Shown piece after piece: positions 48,494-59,120 of a DNA stretch of 64,000 nt. This stretch comes from Coptis chinensis. Lineage: Eukaryota; Streptophyta; Magnoliopsida; Ranunculales; Ranunculaceae. A model generated the notes under the pieces. That model saw only the letters and a list, made by a program, of their open reading frames with translations. It was not told where the DNA came from and ran no database searches. The position numbers and the translations under genes were made by a program. Numbering within the stretch: the first letter of the stretch is position 1; each line of letters opens with the position of its first letter. The DNA lies in NCBI GenBank assembly GCA_015680905.1, contig CM027381.1:56920501-56984500 (forward strand). The letters run 5' to 3'.

Positions 48494-49980
48494 ATGAGAT
48501 TAAGGTCAGGTAGAGAAAAAACGACTAACGTAATCTATCGTGAACGTCAACACACACACCTATCTAGTATACCACACACCACACCTGAAATAATGGTTGA
48601 AGAAAGAGAGTCTCCTCTCTCTGACTTTTACAAAGCTTTGAACGATAGCCCAAAATCTTGCATCGTTCTATCAGACCTAGTGGGGGATTTCCAAATCCCC
48701 CAAAATATATTTAATTTGTTACCCGTTTTTCATGGGTTAGACCATGAAAAACCTTATCAGCACATGCGTAAGATTGACCAAGTCCTTACGACATTCCACC
48801 ATCCTACGGTTGGTGCTGAACAAATTAAATTGAGGGTGTTTCCTTTCACCTTAGCCGATAAGGCGGCGTCTTGGTTAACTGCCCAAGCGCCTAATTCTGT
48901 GGACTCTTGGGCCAAACTTGTTTAACTATTTATGGAACATTTTTACCCACCACTGAAGACAGATGAAATGCTTTCCAAGATTCATTTCTTTTGGCAGAAT
49001 CCTCATGAATCATTTTCAGAGGCTTGGAATCGTTTCAGCGATCTTCTTATAGAGTGTCCACACCATAACTTCGTGAAAGACACGTTAGTTCGTGCCTTTT
49101 TCAAAGGGTTATTATACCACCACAAAGAGGTGCTTAACATAATGAATGGGGGTAGTTTCCTCAGTAAAGGAGCCTCAGAGGCTTATAAATTTCTAGAAGA
49201 TCAGACAAAGCATAATAATAACTGGGGGGTAGTGACAATATCTCCTGCTCCGCTAGTTCTTCTACAACAGTTAAGGCCGCCGGAATGTTTGAGATGAAAC
49301 CCGATCCTGAACTTAAAAATTTAATCAAATCTCTCACTAAAAAGGTAGAGGTTATTTCTGTTCAACAAAAGTCTATCCCCGACATGAATGTAAACTCCAA
49401 TCAATGTAATTTCTGTTTGAGTCCTGAGCATCCCGACTCCTATTGTCCTTTCTCTTATGAATAACAAACATCACAACAAGATAAGGTTTGCTCAATTAAT
49501 AGTTATCCTATTCCTAACGCCCCTTGGAGACAACATCCCAACTTCAGTTGGAGAAATAGTCAACAAGTAACACCTCCAAGGTATAATAATCAAAATGTTA
49601 GGCCAGCAAACAATTACAATCCACCCATTAATTATAACAACCAAGCTCCACCACGTCAAGGACAAGGTCTGGGTAATTATAATAATTATAACAACCAAGC
49701 TCCACCACGACAAGGACAAGGTCAAACACAAGGTTAGGGTAATTATAATAATTATAACAATAATAATTATAATGCTAATTGAGGTATCGTTTTGGTAAAT
49801 AATAACTATCAAAATCCACTAATTAATAATCAACGTGACATAGTTCCTGTCACACAGCCTATAGCTAATACTCTTCCACAACCGGATCATTTCGACGCCT
49901 TTATGCAAACCCAACAACAGATTTTACAAGCTATCCAACTTTCCTTATAGCAGATAGGACAAGAGAAGGTACAAACAAAA
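48494..49980 (+). pseudogene. gag: gag of element D (broken)
   Basis: It starts MRLRSG at 48494 and reads through the gag domain (FNLLPVFHGLDHEKPYQH, KAASWLTAQAPNSVDSW). A TAA at 48923 replaces an expected Gln. The same frame family continues 48932-49297 (FYPPLKTDEM, FFWQNPHESFSEAWNRF). A frameshift near 49240 leads to MFEMKPDPELKNL and the knuckle CNFCLSPEHPDSYC. After that a segment of Asn, Tyr, Gln, Pro and Arg (NYNNQAPPRQGQG repeated) runs to about 49780, with stops near 49462 and 49735. One frameshift and several stops. Confidence 0.88.
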
Positions 49981-50978
49981 GGTATGTTTCCAGGTCAAGC
50001 AATACCTAATCTTAAAACAACAAACACAGCCTTTGAGGTAAACGGTAATACTAGTACGAACAATGAAAATGTAGGTGAGCTAAATGCCATCACCACTCTC
50101 CGTTCTGGTAGAGTGGTTGATAATGCCATAACTATGCCTATAGTTACCCCAACCATAGTCCCTACACCAGACATTGAACTAGATACCGAAATAGAAACTG
50201 AAGATCCTACCCCTGTAGAGGTACCAATTAAACCATAACCTAAGAAACAGAGAGCTAAGGTTAAACATCCCGTTGATCCATATGCTAAATATAGAGAGAA
50301 ACCATCGTTTCCTCAAAGATTAGCTATGTTAAACAATGATACAAATTTTGACGAGATTAGGGAAGTTTTTAAAAATCTAACGATAAACTTACCTTTTCTT
50401 GAAGAAATTAAAAAGTTACCTCACCATGCTAAGTTTCTCAAAGAGTTGTGAACTACTAGGCGTAAGACAAATATTCCTAAAGACGCCTTTTTAACTGAAC
50501 AGTTTCTAACTTTAACGGAACACAATGGAATCGTTAAGTACAAGGACCCTGGTCGTCCTACTGTGCAATGCACCTTAGGGGATACTCACACGACCACTGC
50601 TTTATTAGACCTGGGGGTGAGTATTAACTTACTTCTTTATTATTTATATAAACAAATAGGTCTATAGGAAATGCAACCTACAAAAATGACGTTGCAATTA
50701 GCTGATAGGTCTATAAAGTATCCTAAGGGTGTAGTAGAAAACGTGCTTGTTAAGGTTCAGAATATCTACTATCCTATTGATTTTGTTATCCTTGATACAG
50801 AAGTCGCCACGACTTTGTTCTGATCATTTTAGGGCGTCCTTTCTTGGCAACTGCCAATGCGCTTATAAACTGCCGCGATGGTTCGATGTCCTTGTCCTTT
50901 GGCCATATTTCTATTGAGGGCAATGTTTTTAAAACGATGAAATAGTTTCCTGATACGAATATCAATGGAGAGGTTAGC
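49981..50978 (+). pseudogene. Linker and protease of element D (broken)
   Basis: The frame from 49984 starts MFPGQAIPNLKTTNTAFEVN and contains a TAA near 50236. The linker continues with PSFPQRLAMLNNDTNFDE and LPFLEEIKKLPHHAKFLK, then a stop near 50448. The protease active region reads TALLDLGVSINLLLYYLYK with LQLADRSIKYPKGVVENVL. A frameshift near 50808 precedes IILGRPFLATANALINCRDG. Usual role: polyprotein cleavage. Confidence 0.85.
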
Positions 50979-51749
50979 ATGATCGAGAGCTTAGCTCATG
51001 ATTATTTCAAAACCACGTTTCCGGATGATCAGATGCACAAATTCTTTTCCTTTGGAAGTTCCAACTTCAATGAGAACTCCCTGGAAGTCGAGGAAGATTT
51101 CCTTCATCTCTTTTGCAACTCTTCCTTGCCACCTCGCGAGTCCCACCCTGCCAACATCCTTTCATCCCTTGACACTATGACGGAAGATGAATATGTCACC
51201 CTCTATCCTGGTGATTCTTTTGACCCACCTATTGAGGAATGTCTTGCATATCCCAAGGCTTCTGATGATCTAGACCTGAGAGCTCTAGCTGACACTCATT
51301 CATCTTCCATCACCAATTTCACCCACCCTCCACCTTTTCAACGGAACCTTGAGTTTGCACTTAACCCTCTTGCTTCTTCTGTGCTTAATGATTTTCTAAA
51401 TCCTCCTAATACGGAAATAATTCCCAAGGGAAATGCACTTGACACCTTCATTTTCCAAATTGAGACAGTTCCCACCTACACCATGAATGAGTTTTGTGCT
51501 AAACCCACATTCTCATTTCTTCCATTCTTTCCTTCTAAAACTTATCCATATCCAACATATCTTCCACAAACATCCATTTTCTCACGCTCATTCACTTGGA
51601 CACCCTCTCGTTCAAAGGTGAAAAAGAAGGTGCATGCGCGGTTACGTTCTAGATCTATCAGACTTCGCTTTCATTTTACTAAGTCGTGTCGTAAAAAATA
51701 TTGGTGCTTGATTCTGTTTGGGGGTGCATTCCATGTTATTTATTTATGA
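50979..51749 (+). pseudogene. Unrecognised X ORF of element D, replacing RT and integrase
   Basis: This is an open frame of 256 codons with no internal stop. It starts with the conserved protease C-terminus (MIESLAHDYFKTTFPDDQMH) but then diverges from element C: an acidic/Ser-rich stretch, then FSRSFTWTPSRSKVKKKVHA, a run of Arg/Ser/His, and WCLILFGGAFHVIYL at the end. The last 90 residues or so match F's tail. The end codons overlap purine tract TTTGGGGGTG (51717-51726). I recognise no domain. A nucleic-acid-binding role is suggested only by basic composition. It may be a gag-pro extension or an unrelated acquisition. Confidence 0.7.
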
Positions 51750-52874
51750 AAAGACCCACAACTCTTTAGGTTGTTGATATATGGAAAACTGCAGGGTATA
51801 TATATAGATATCCATTTATTTGCTAAAGTCTCGAGTATCTGACTATAAATGGCTCATTTTGTTGTTTGGTGTACTTCCTTACACTTCCATATATTGGTTA
51901 GTGCACCATTAAGGTAACCGGCCCTCTTTATGGAGTGTGTGGCTGTAAGTACCGGATCCTAAGTCCACTGTTAACATAATTTACTTATTCCACTCTTGCA
52001 TGTTTTCTCCGTTTTTGAGTCATGTTCCTCTATGGTGTAAATTATGCCCTTATTGCTTTTCATTTTTCTTATAGTAAATATCATGCATAAAAATTATAAA
52101 ATTATAAAATCATAAAAATAGTAATTTAGGAAGTCTCAGGAATCTGACTTTAAAAGACCCACGTTTAAAACAAATTTTCTAAACTTTGTTGTCTAAAATT
52201 TGTTGGGGTTGTGGTGTTCGTTTTTTGTCCTTGATTGCTCAACTTTTTATTTTTGTTGCTTTGGCCGTTTAATTATATTTCGATTCGGATTGACATTATC
52301 TATGAATTTAGATTTCATTCGTTCGCATAACTTAAGTCACGCACGCACTTTGAGGCATTTTTCATCTTCTTATATGTCATCCACGATTGGAATAAAATGT
52401 TTTATGGATCATTAGGTTGGAAATTCTCTCCTGATCGTTTCCATATCTCATTCGCAAAAATTGGACCGGTAACGAAGTGATAATTTTAATTTAAAGTTGC
52501 GCAAAAAATCGACACATTTCGAAAATCGAATTGGGCTTGGGCCCAATCTCGCACGCACGTGCATCCCCTTCATCCAAAACCAAAACAGTTGCGAGTTCCT
52601 TCTCACTTCCACTATTAACAAAGCTTCAAATCCCTAACCAAAAAAAAAAAAAAAAACCTAAATACACCACGCCCAAATTTTAAACCCACTCCAAATCTTC
52701 TCCACAACACCCCCACCACCATTTCCAACCTTTCCCACCACCAAAAGTTAACAAAATTCACAAAAATTTGAACCACCACCGCCACCACCGCGCCTCCTCC
52801 CATTGTTTTTAGTGAGTTTGGTTTCAAACTCTTTCCCCACCTTATTCAAACCCACAAATCCTATCAAACATCAA
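51750..52874 (+). other. Spacer between X and env-like ORF 1 of element D
   Basis: Non-coding. It shares the GGTAACCGGCCCTC box and GTGTGTGGCTGTAAGTACCGG with C's post-integrase spacer. A decayed purine tract (TTGTTGGGGTTGTGG) lies at 52200-52214 and the GC-rich motif CTCGCACGCACGTGC at 52546-52560. A poly-A run occurs near 52640. Confidence 0.7.
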
Positions 52875-54005
52875 ATGGCTCTAAGACGACGAATTTTGTT
52901 GGAACAAGCATTTAATGCCAACCACTTTCAGCCGTTTTACAGTGAGGAGATGATTCGTAGGGATTGGAGCCATTTGTGGTATACGATGAACGATTTTTAT
53001 AACAAAGATTTGATCTAACAATTTTATAGGACGAGGGAGTTGGTTGGGAATAAGATTTTTGTGAAGGTGAATAAAGTAAGGAGAGAAGTGGATAGAAATT
53101 TGTTGGCGCGTATCTTCGATATGGAGGAAGGACGCACTCTTGTGGCCACATTGCAGGAATCCCAAGTTAGTGGGATCGATCCTTTGATGAACGAGACGGT
53201 TTTGGAGGGTAACTACAATGCGAGTTCGCATTGTGTTCGCCAGTTGTCTCTGCGAACCAAACAGCTGGCTGTAGCTCAGTAGATTGGGAGGAATGTCATT
53301 AGAAAGGAGAAAGTTAGTGACATCAGCCTAAATTATGTTCACATTCTATGGATACTCTAGACGAGGAAGTATGACTTCTATATCCTCAAGTTTTTGATAG
53401 TTATGATTAGAGGAGTTGGGAAGAGTATTGCACCTCTCCCTATTTTGATAATGAAGATCATGGTGACCTTGAGAGCGACTCTGAAGTCTGATCGGATTTA
53501 CCTGAAGAGGCACCAAAATCCTACTATTTATACAGAGTGTATCCAAAAGACGTGGAGGTTGCCTGAAGAGAGGGTAGTGGAAGAGAATGAGTCGGAGGAT
53601 GAGGAGGACACGACATGTTTTGATGCCGATGCCTTCGAGAAGTGTACGTCTGATGCAGAATGAATGTCGGTGTTTCATCGTGGCATACGTTCTCTCAATA
53701 CTATTTGTGCAGATCTCCGGACTCGGCATGCTACCATACATAATAACTTCGAGACTCGTGTCGAGCGCAAAGATGAGCGTTGGGAAGAGATGAAGGCCAA
53801 GATGGAAGCTCAGTGAAAGTTCTGAGAAGATATGCTGGAACACTACCCACCCCATGGGGGTTCTTCTACTAAGGAGGCGTCTGTGAGGCACGAACATTGT
53901 CGCCGAAGGACGGATTGCTCTGGCCCATCGAGAACTCAGGCTCAATCTTCATCTCACGTTCCATCCTCTACCAGCAGCGCGTGGTTTAGGGATATTATGA
54001 GTTGA
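52875..54005 (+). pseudogene. env-like ORF 1 of element D (stops, one frame)
   Basis: One reading frame of 377 codons from MALRRRILLEQAF at 52875 to TGA 54003-54005. It is broken by about six in-frame stops (for example 53016, 53280, 53661, 53814) but not by frameshift. Shared with C's ORF: FQPFYSEEM..RDW..LWY and a KVSDISLNYVHIL block. Middle: acidic EENESEDEEDTT. Then a coiled-coil-like ERKDERWEEMKAKMEAQ and an Arg/Ser-rich end. No membrane helix. Position matches the Athila env-like ORF. True function not known. Confidence 0.7.
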
Positions 54006-54832
54006 TGTTGCTTTTTATTTGTTTTTATTAGTTCGGATGTTAATTTTTTAATTCCGTAGTTAAATTTGAATTCGGTAGTTAATTGTATTTGAATTTGAAT
54101 TTGAATTTAATTTGGTTCTTTTCAAATTGTGCATTGATTTTATTGTTACTCCCACCTTCCCGAATTGTTTGGGGGTGGCATTATTTATTCTAGCATGATT
54201 ATTATATGATCCTCAATTTTAGAAATTGTTTTGGAATGATTGTTGGGAATATTGTCGATATTAGTAGGCTATGAGTAGATATGGTGGTAGGATGAAATCT
54301 AAAAGAGTTTAGTAGTTACTATTCTAAATTCAATCTGAAAGATATTAGGTTTGTTTTAGAATCAAGAATATGGGTTGTTTCCGTTTTCGGTTTTGGACAT
54401 ATTTTGTTTTCGGCAATTGCCTTAAAACTTTTTGGCAACTTCCCGATTCGTTTTGGAAACTTAAAACCTATACAAACTTCATTCATTCTCCACACAAAAC
54501 TCACATCTCTCACTTTCATCTCTCACCTTTTACTCCCAATTTTTCCTTCTTTTTCTTCTTCACTTCAGCACTCAAGCAGCTCAGAGTGTGCCTGCGCCAA
54601 AACACTATAAAGAGAATTTCCCCTGAGCGCGACCCGCGCCCTACCAAGACTAAAAGTGAGCGCGCCCCATGCCCAAAATAGTGTAACTCGAAATTCACCT
54701 AAGCGCGACCCGCGCCCTACCCAGGCATAGTTTGAGCGCACCCCGCGCCCTGGCCTCCGTAGGTACAAAAAATTCTAATTTTTATGGGTTGTTCCAGGAT
54801 TGTTTGCAGCTGTTCTAGAGAGTAGTTTTGTG
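54006..54832 (+). other. Spacer between env-like ORFs 1 and 2 of element D
   Basis: Non-coding. It holds purine tract TTTGGGGGTGG at 54168-54178 and a cluster of GC-rich motifs at 54625-54750 (GAGCGCGACCCGCGCCCT, GAGCGCGCCCCATGCCC, AAGCGCGACCCGCGCCCTA, GAGCGCACCCCGCGCCCTG). A CCAG/TTTGCAG stretch near 54795-54809 could be a 3' splice site before ORF 2. Confidence 0.7.
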
Positions 54833-55746
54833 ATGACATCTCCTACAGTCATACCGGAGCAGTCTTTCGAAGACTTGTTGGGAAGCGAGACTTATGGAAG
54901 TTGGTTCCGCAACAAGATCTTGCAGTTAGGATGGCGGCATCTACTGGTAAGTAATGACGACTCGTATTCACCTCAGCTTATTGCATTTTTCTACAATAAT
55001 ATTACTTTCTATTGTAACCAAGACAAAGAACAAAAATTTTCCCTTGCAATTAATGATACGACAATGGAATTCAGTAAATCTTTGGTAGTGTTAGTTTCAG
55101 GATTGCCCTAGCTTGCCTGATCCTATGCACACGTGGGGATATATGACCGATAATGCATACCTCTATGACTATACATATTTCCATGAGTTTTACGGGAGGG
55201 AGGGTGTTTCGTATAATGGACCAAGGGCGCTATAACATAGCCCTTGGTAGCCTGTCCCTGAATGTAGGCACCACCATGTTATTCATCCTTATGAATATCT
55301 TAGGGGAGTGGTAGTTTACTTCTGCAAATAGTACCACTGGTGATATTTTCCTTGCTTTAGCTGAGGGACGTCATTGATATGACATTCCCCGAGTATTAGT
55401 GGCTAGTCTTAAGATAGCCTAAACCATGAGGCATAAGTATCTTCTTATGCCTGTTTTGGTTTGCCAAATCATGCACGGTTGTTTACCTGAATTCTGTACC
55501 CAGTTCACGGATTGGAAAAGGGTTGAAGTCATGAGACCCACCAATTGGGTGGTTCGTTCATTTCGAGTTATGACTTGGCCGAGATGGCAAGTGCAATCTC
55601 ATTTGGTTGCCCCTTACACCCCATCAAATATAGTAACACTCGACAGGTTAGCACGAGTTGATGACACCCGACGACGGGTTTGGCAAGTTATCATGACATG
55701 GCAGGACACAAAGGAACCCCATCTCTTTGATGAGGATGAGGATTAA
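54833..55746 (+). pseudogene. env-like ORF 2 of element D (broken)
   Basis: It starts MTSPTVIPEQSFEDLLGSE at 54833. The first part runs to TAG near 55109. After one or more frameshifts the C-terminal part (55426-55746) resumes with CQIMHGCLPEFCTQFTDW, TWPRWQVQSHLVAPYTPS, LDRLARVDDTRR and DTKEPHLFDEDED. The same C-terminal motifs survive in E (35220-35353), so this is a conserved second ORF of the group. No known domain recognised. Encoded downstream of ORF 1 after its own GC-rich motif cluster. Confidence 0.65.
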
Positions 55747-57543
55747 GCGGGAGAGGAGGTAAGTTTTTAGTTTTAGTTAGTGTCTTCTTATATTCGAAGC
55801 AATTTAATTCTTATTAACCCCATAATAGGTGGAACTCCTATAGAGTTGCGTCAGTTTTTATTTTCTATATTAGTATGTTTTAACCTTGTTTTGCAGATGT
55901 TCTAGAATTTTATGCGTTTCCATGGTATTTTTCTACCCTTTTTATTTAAATACTTTGAGGACAAAACATGATTCTTGTTTGGGGGTGGGCATAGAAACAC
56001 GTGCAATTAAGGCATCTGTTAGGATATAGATATATATAATATGCACTTGTTTTCTAGTAAAATTTCAAAAATATAAATAAAAAGTTATGCTATACACTTA
56101 GGAATATTGGTATTGTTTTCTTTCTCTATGCTCTTAATAATCTAGAAGTCTCACGTAGCTTTTGCATTAGAATAGTTTTTAGAAACTTAGGTTAATATGT
56201 AGGTAATAGTATTTGCATCTATCTATAAATATGTTACATGAGTATCTATGATTGTTTGACAGTAAGTTTCTGAAATCTAGGCTAAAGTACTTATTCTACA
56301 AATCCTATGAGAATATAGCCTAAAGCCTTATATGAGTGAAACATTTGAGAAATGACACAAGGGAGAACTAAAATCCGGATAGAGAAATCACACATCCACT
56401 TGCTTGATCACTATACCATATCCTAAGCGAGAATTTAGGCCCTCTTTGGATTGATATAGCCAGAAATTCAAACCTTATGAAATTATTTTCCGCTAGTCCC
56501 CCCTTTGAGCCTTTCTTTAGCCTTTCATAAACCGTAAATCCTTTACCCTGTTACAAAAAAATACAAAATAAAAAAATCAACCTACCCATTATAGAATGCG
56601 TCTGAGAATAGGATGAGTAAAGAAAAGAGAAAGAACTTTGAAATCAAGAATTTGTTAGTCGCTTCAAATAAGAAAAGAAAGTTTCCATCCAAATAATAAA
56701 TATATAATAAATAAATAAAAGAAAATAAAGAGTTAGAACTCCAAAAACAAAATCAAAGGAGTCAAAAGCCAAAGGAAAAGAAAAAAAAATGGCTAAGGAT
56801 GGAAACAAAGTGTAGAAGCAAAAGAACAAGGGTTTCTCTAGTTACGTAATATAAAGACTCTATTATCTCAGACTTGTCCTTTTTGAATATCCATTTCCTT
56901 CCTTCTTAAACCATCTCCTAATCCCCGCAACACTTAATAAAGACCTCTAGCTCAATTAGGAATAGGTTCGTGTGATAGTAAGTGGCAGATGTGTTTGATC
57001 GAACCTGACTTCCTTGTGTGTCATTGAGATTGTAAGGTAAAGTGTGCCCACTACACACTGAGTAGCGAAACTTGAGCAGAAAAATCAGAGTATTTTTGTC
57101 TTGACATTTATGTGAGGACCTACTTAAGGACGCTATTCTGAGTTTTCATAAACGGACCTGCTAATGCATTTTATAGTATTACTCATTATATATATATTTA
57201 TATTTATTCGTAGATGATTAATTATTATGCACATATTAGTTTAGGTTTCGACTTGATTATTGCTAGTGAGATGTATAGATAATTGAGACATAAATAAAGA
57301 AACAATAGTTTTATTTCTTAGTCGTTGTAGTATAGATGAAGTTTGTGAGTACCTTCACTGGAAAACTCTCACGAGGCTATAACTCGTCCACTAGGGAATT
57401 CCTAGTGGTTTAAGGTCTTGTTGCATATGGTCAATGCAATCGCACTCGGCAAAACGAGAGTAGTTGGAACTCCATTTTTAGGTCACTTATTCTAATTTCT
57501 CATATTTGCTTGAGGACAAGCAAAATGCTGTTTGGGGATGGTT
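55747..57543 (+). other. 3' non-coding region and polypurine tract of element D
   Basis: It contains tract 4 (TTTGGGGGTGG, 55978-55988, with upstream TTGAGGACAAAACATGATT and downstream GCATAGAAACACG) and tract 5 (TTTGGGGATGG, 57531-57541, with upstream TTGAGGACAAGCAAAATGC) just before the 3' LTR. Tract 5 is by position the functional polypurine tract. In between it is A-rich and shared with E, F (inverted), G (inverted) and H. Confidence 0.75.
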
Positions 57544-59120
57544 TGATAAGAGCCCAAAACTGTAGTTTTAACCCCATAACAATAATACTTTTAGACCAAT
57601 TATTCGAGTAATAAATAAGAGTTAATACTGATTACGTGCTTTTATGTATTTCAGGCATTAGAGTCGATTATGTGCAGAAATATGCCACTTTTGCAAGATA
57701 AAGGAGCAAGGGTTGGTTGCTAATAAGTTTTGTGATTAAAGGCCAAGATTCAAGGAGAAAAAAAAGCCTTTTTAAAGCCCAGTCAAAGCTGAAAAGTCAG
57801 AGTCAACGCGGCCAGAAACATCACACAAAAGTTAGTAGAACTTCTGAAGGCCGTATCTTTGGACTCAGACCTCAGAATTGGGCCTACATTATGTCAAAAC
57901 GACCGGCTCGGAAGGAGCTTTCTAATGGTTGAAGCCTTGACCCAATAAGAAGATCAGAAGTAGATGAAAAGTTTGTTGAAGTAAAATCCAGCTGAAAAGG
58001 CCTCTGTAGACTGAAGAAATTGGGTTTTGGGCTCGATTTTTCGGCCCAAAACATGGCTCCTCAGCCCATGCACGAAAATGTGGATCTTGTCTCTTCCATT
58101 TTAATACACAAGACTTAACTCTTAAAGAAAGAGTTTTTTAAGTAGTCATTAGCATAGATTTCTAGATCTAGATTTAGTCTCCATTAATTAGCTTTCATAA
58201 CTTGTTTTAGATCTAGTTTTTAATTTGCAATAGATTAGTTAGAACAAGTAGATTATTAATTGAGAATCAATTTTAGTTTTACAATAAAGTATTAGTTTTC
58301 ATTTCAATTTAGATTAGTGATTAAATTCTTGTTTACGTTTTAGTTGTTTCAAATTTATAAATTAGGTTGTCTTCAATTGATAATTAGTTAAATCATAATT
58401 GTAGTTCTAAATTAGTTTTAAATCTTGTTTTAGTTCATTTAGAATAATTAGAGAATTCTTGTTTGGATCAAATTAGTAAATTTACAATCTTTATATGATG
58501 CCTTGTTTAAATTCAATTAGAAATGATAGTTTAATGACTCTAGGCTAAACCTCCATTAGAGGGGTTTGAGGAAGCCTTGATGAAAGCTTGATTGTTATTA
58601 ACGTAGAATAGTCGTAATTTTCCATTCCAATCTAGAAAGTAATTAGTTCACCATGAGAATGGGTTTGATTGCTTCACATGCTAGATGTTAGTTGGTAGAG
58701 ATTACCATGAACAACTAGGGATTAGGAAGAACCAATTGCTATGCGAAAGCATTGCAATTCGGATTACGACAAATCTTTGCTAGTTATTTAAGTCGAGTTA
58801 GGGTGGAATCAATCCCCCCTAATTCCTTATCGTATAGTTAAGTTTAGTATTCCGTAGTCGAATTATCATATCTTGTTAGCATAATTTGCATCGTAGTATA
58901 AATTCCATCATACTCTCATTGACTTTGGATAGACCGATAACCTTAGTAAACGCTCAATTCTAAAGAACTAGGAGTGGAACGAATCTTCTATTCCCACTAT
59001 ATTGCTATAGAATCGAAAGTAGAAAACTTTGATTAATTAGACACGAAAATAGTTTTAGTTTTACTTGCATTTGAGTCTCGTTAGTTATTCGTGAGTAAAA
59101 CTATCATTTTACGTTTATCA
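57544..59120 (+). repeat. 3' LTR of element D (1577 bp)
   Basis: It starts TGATAAGAGCCCAAAACTG and ends ACGTTTATCA. Its first third shares CGACCGGCTCGGAA and AATTGGGCCTACATTATG with C and F (inverted). The TATA region seen in C (CTATATAAAG) is not preserved here. Its last 410 bases match 47471-47883. Confidence 0.92.

Larger units (their letters stand above)
47471..59120 (+). mobile_element. Athila-like retrotransposon D, pol-less, with env-like ORFs
   Basis: Order: truncated 5' LTR (about 47471-47883), primer site, GC-rich tandem repeat, gag, protease, X tail, spacer, env-like ORF 1, spacer, env-like ORF 2, 3' non-coding region, 3' LTR (57544-59120). No RT, RNase H or integrase is encoded. 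It is inserted in H. Right-flank 5-mer is AAGAC. Confidence 0.9.

Noticed and set aside
53346..53945. 199-codon antisense open frame in env-like ORF 1 of D
   Set aside because: The opposite strand carries the ORF shared with element C; this frame is not shared.
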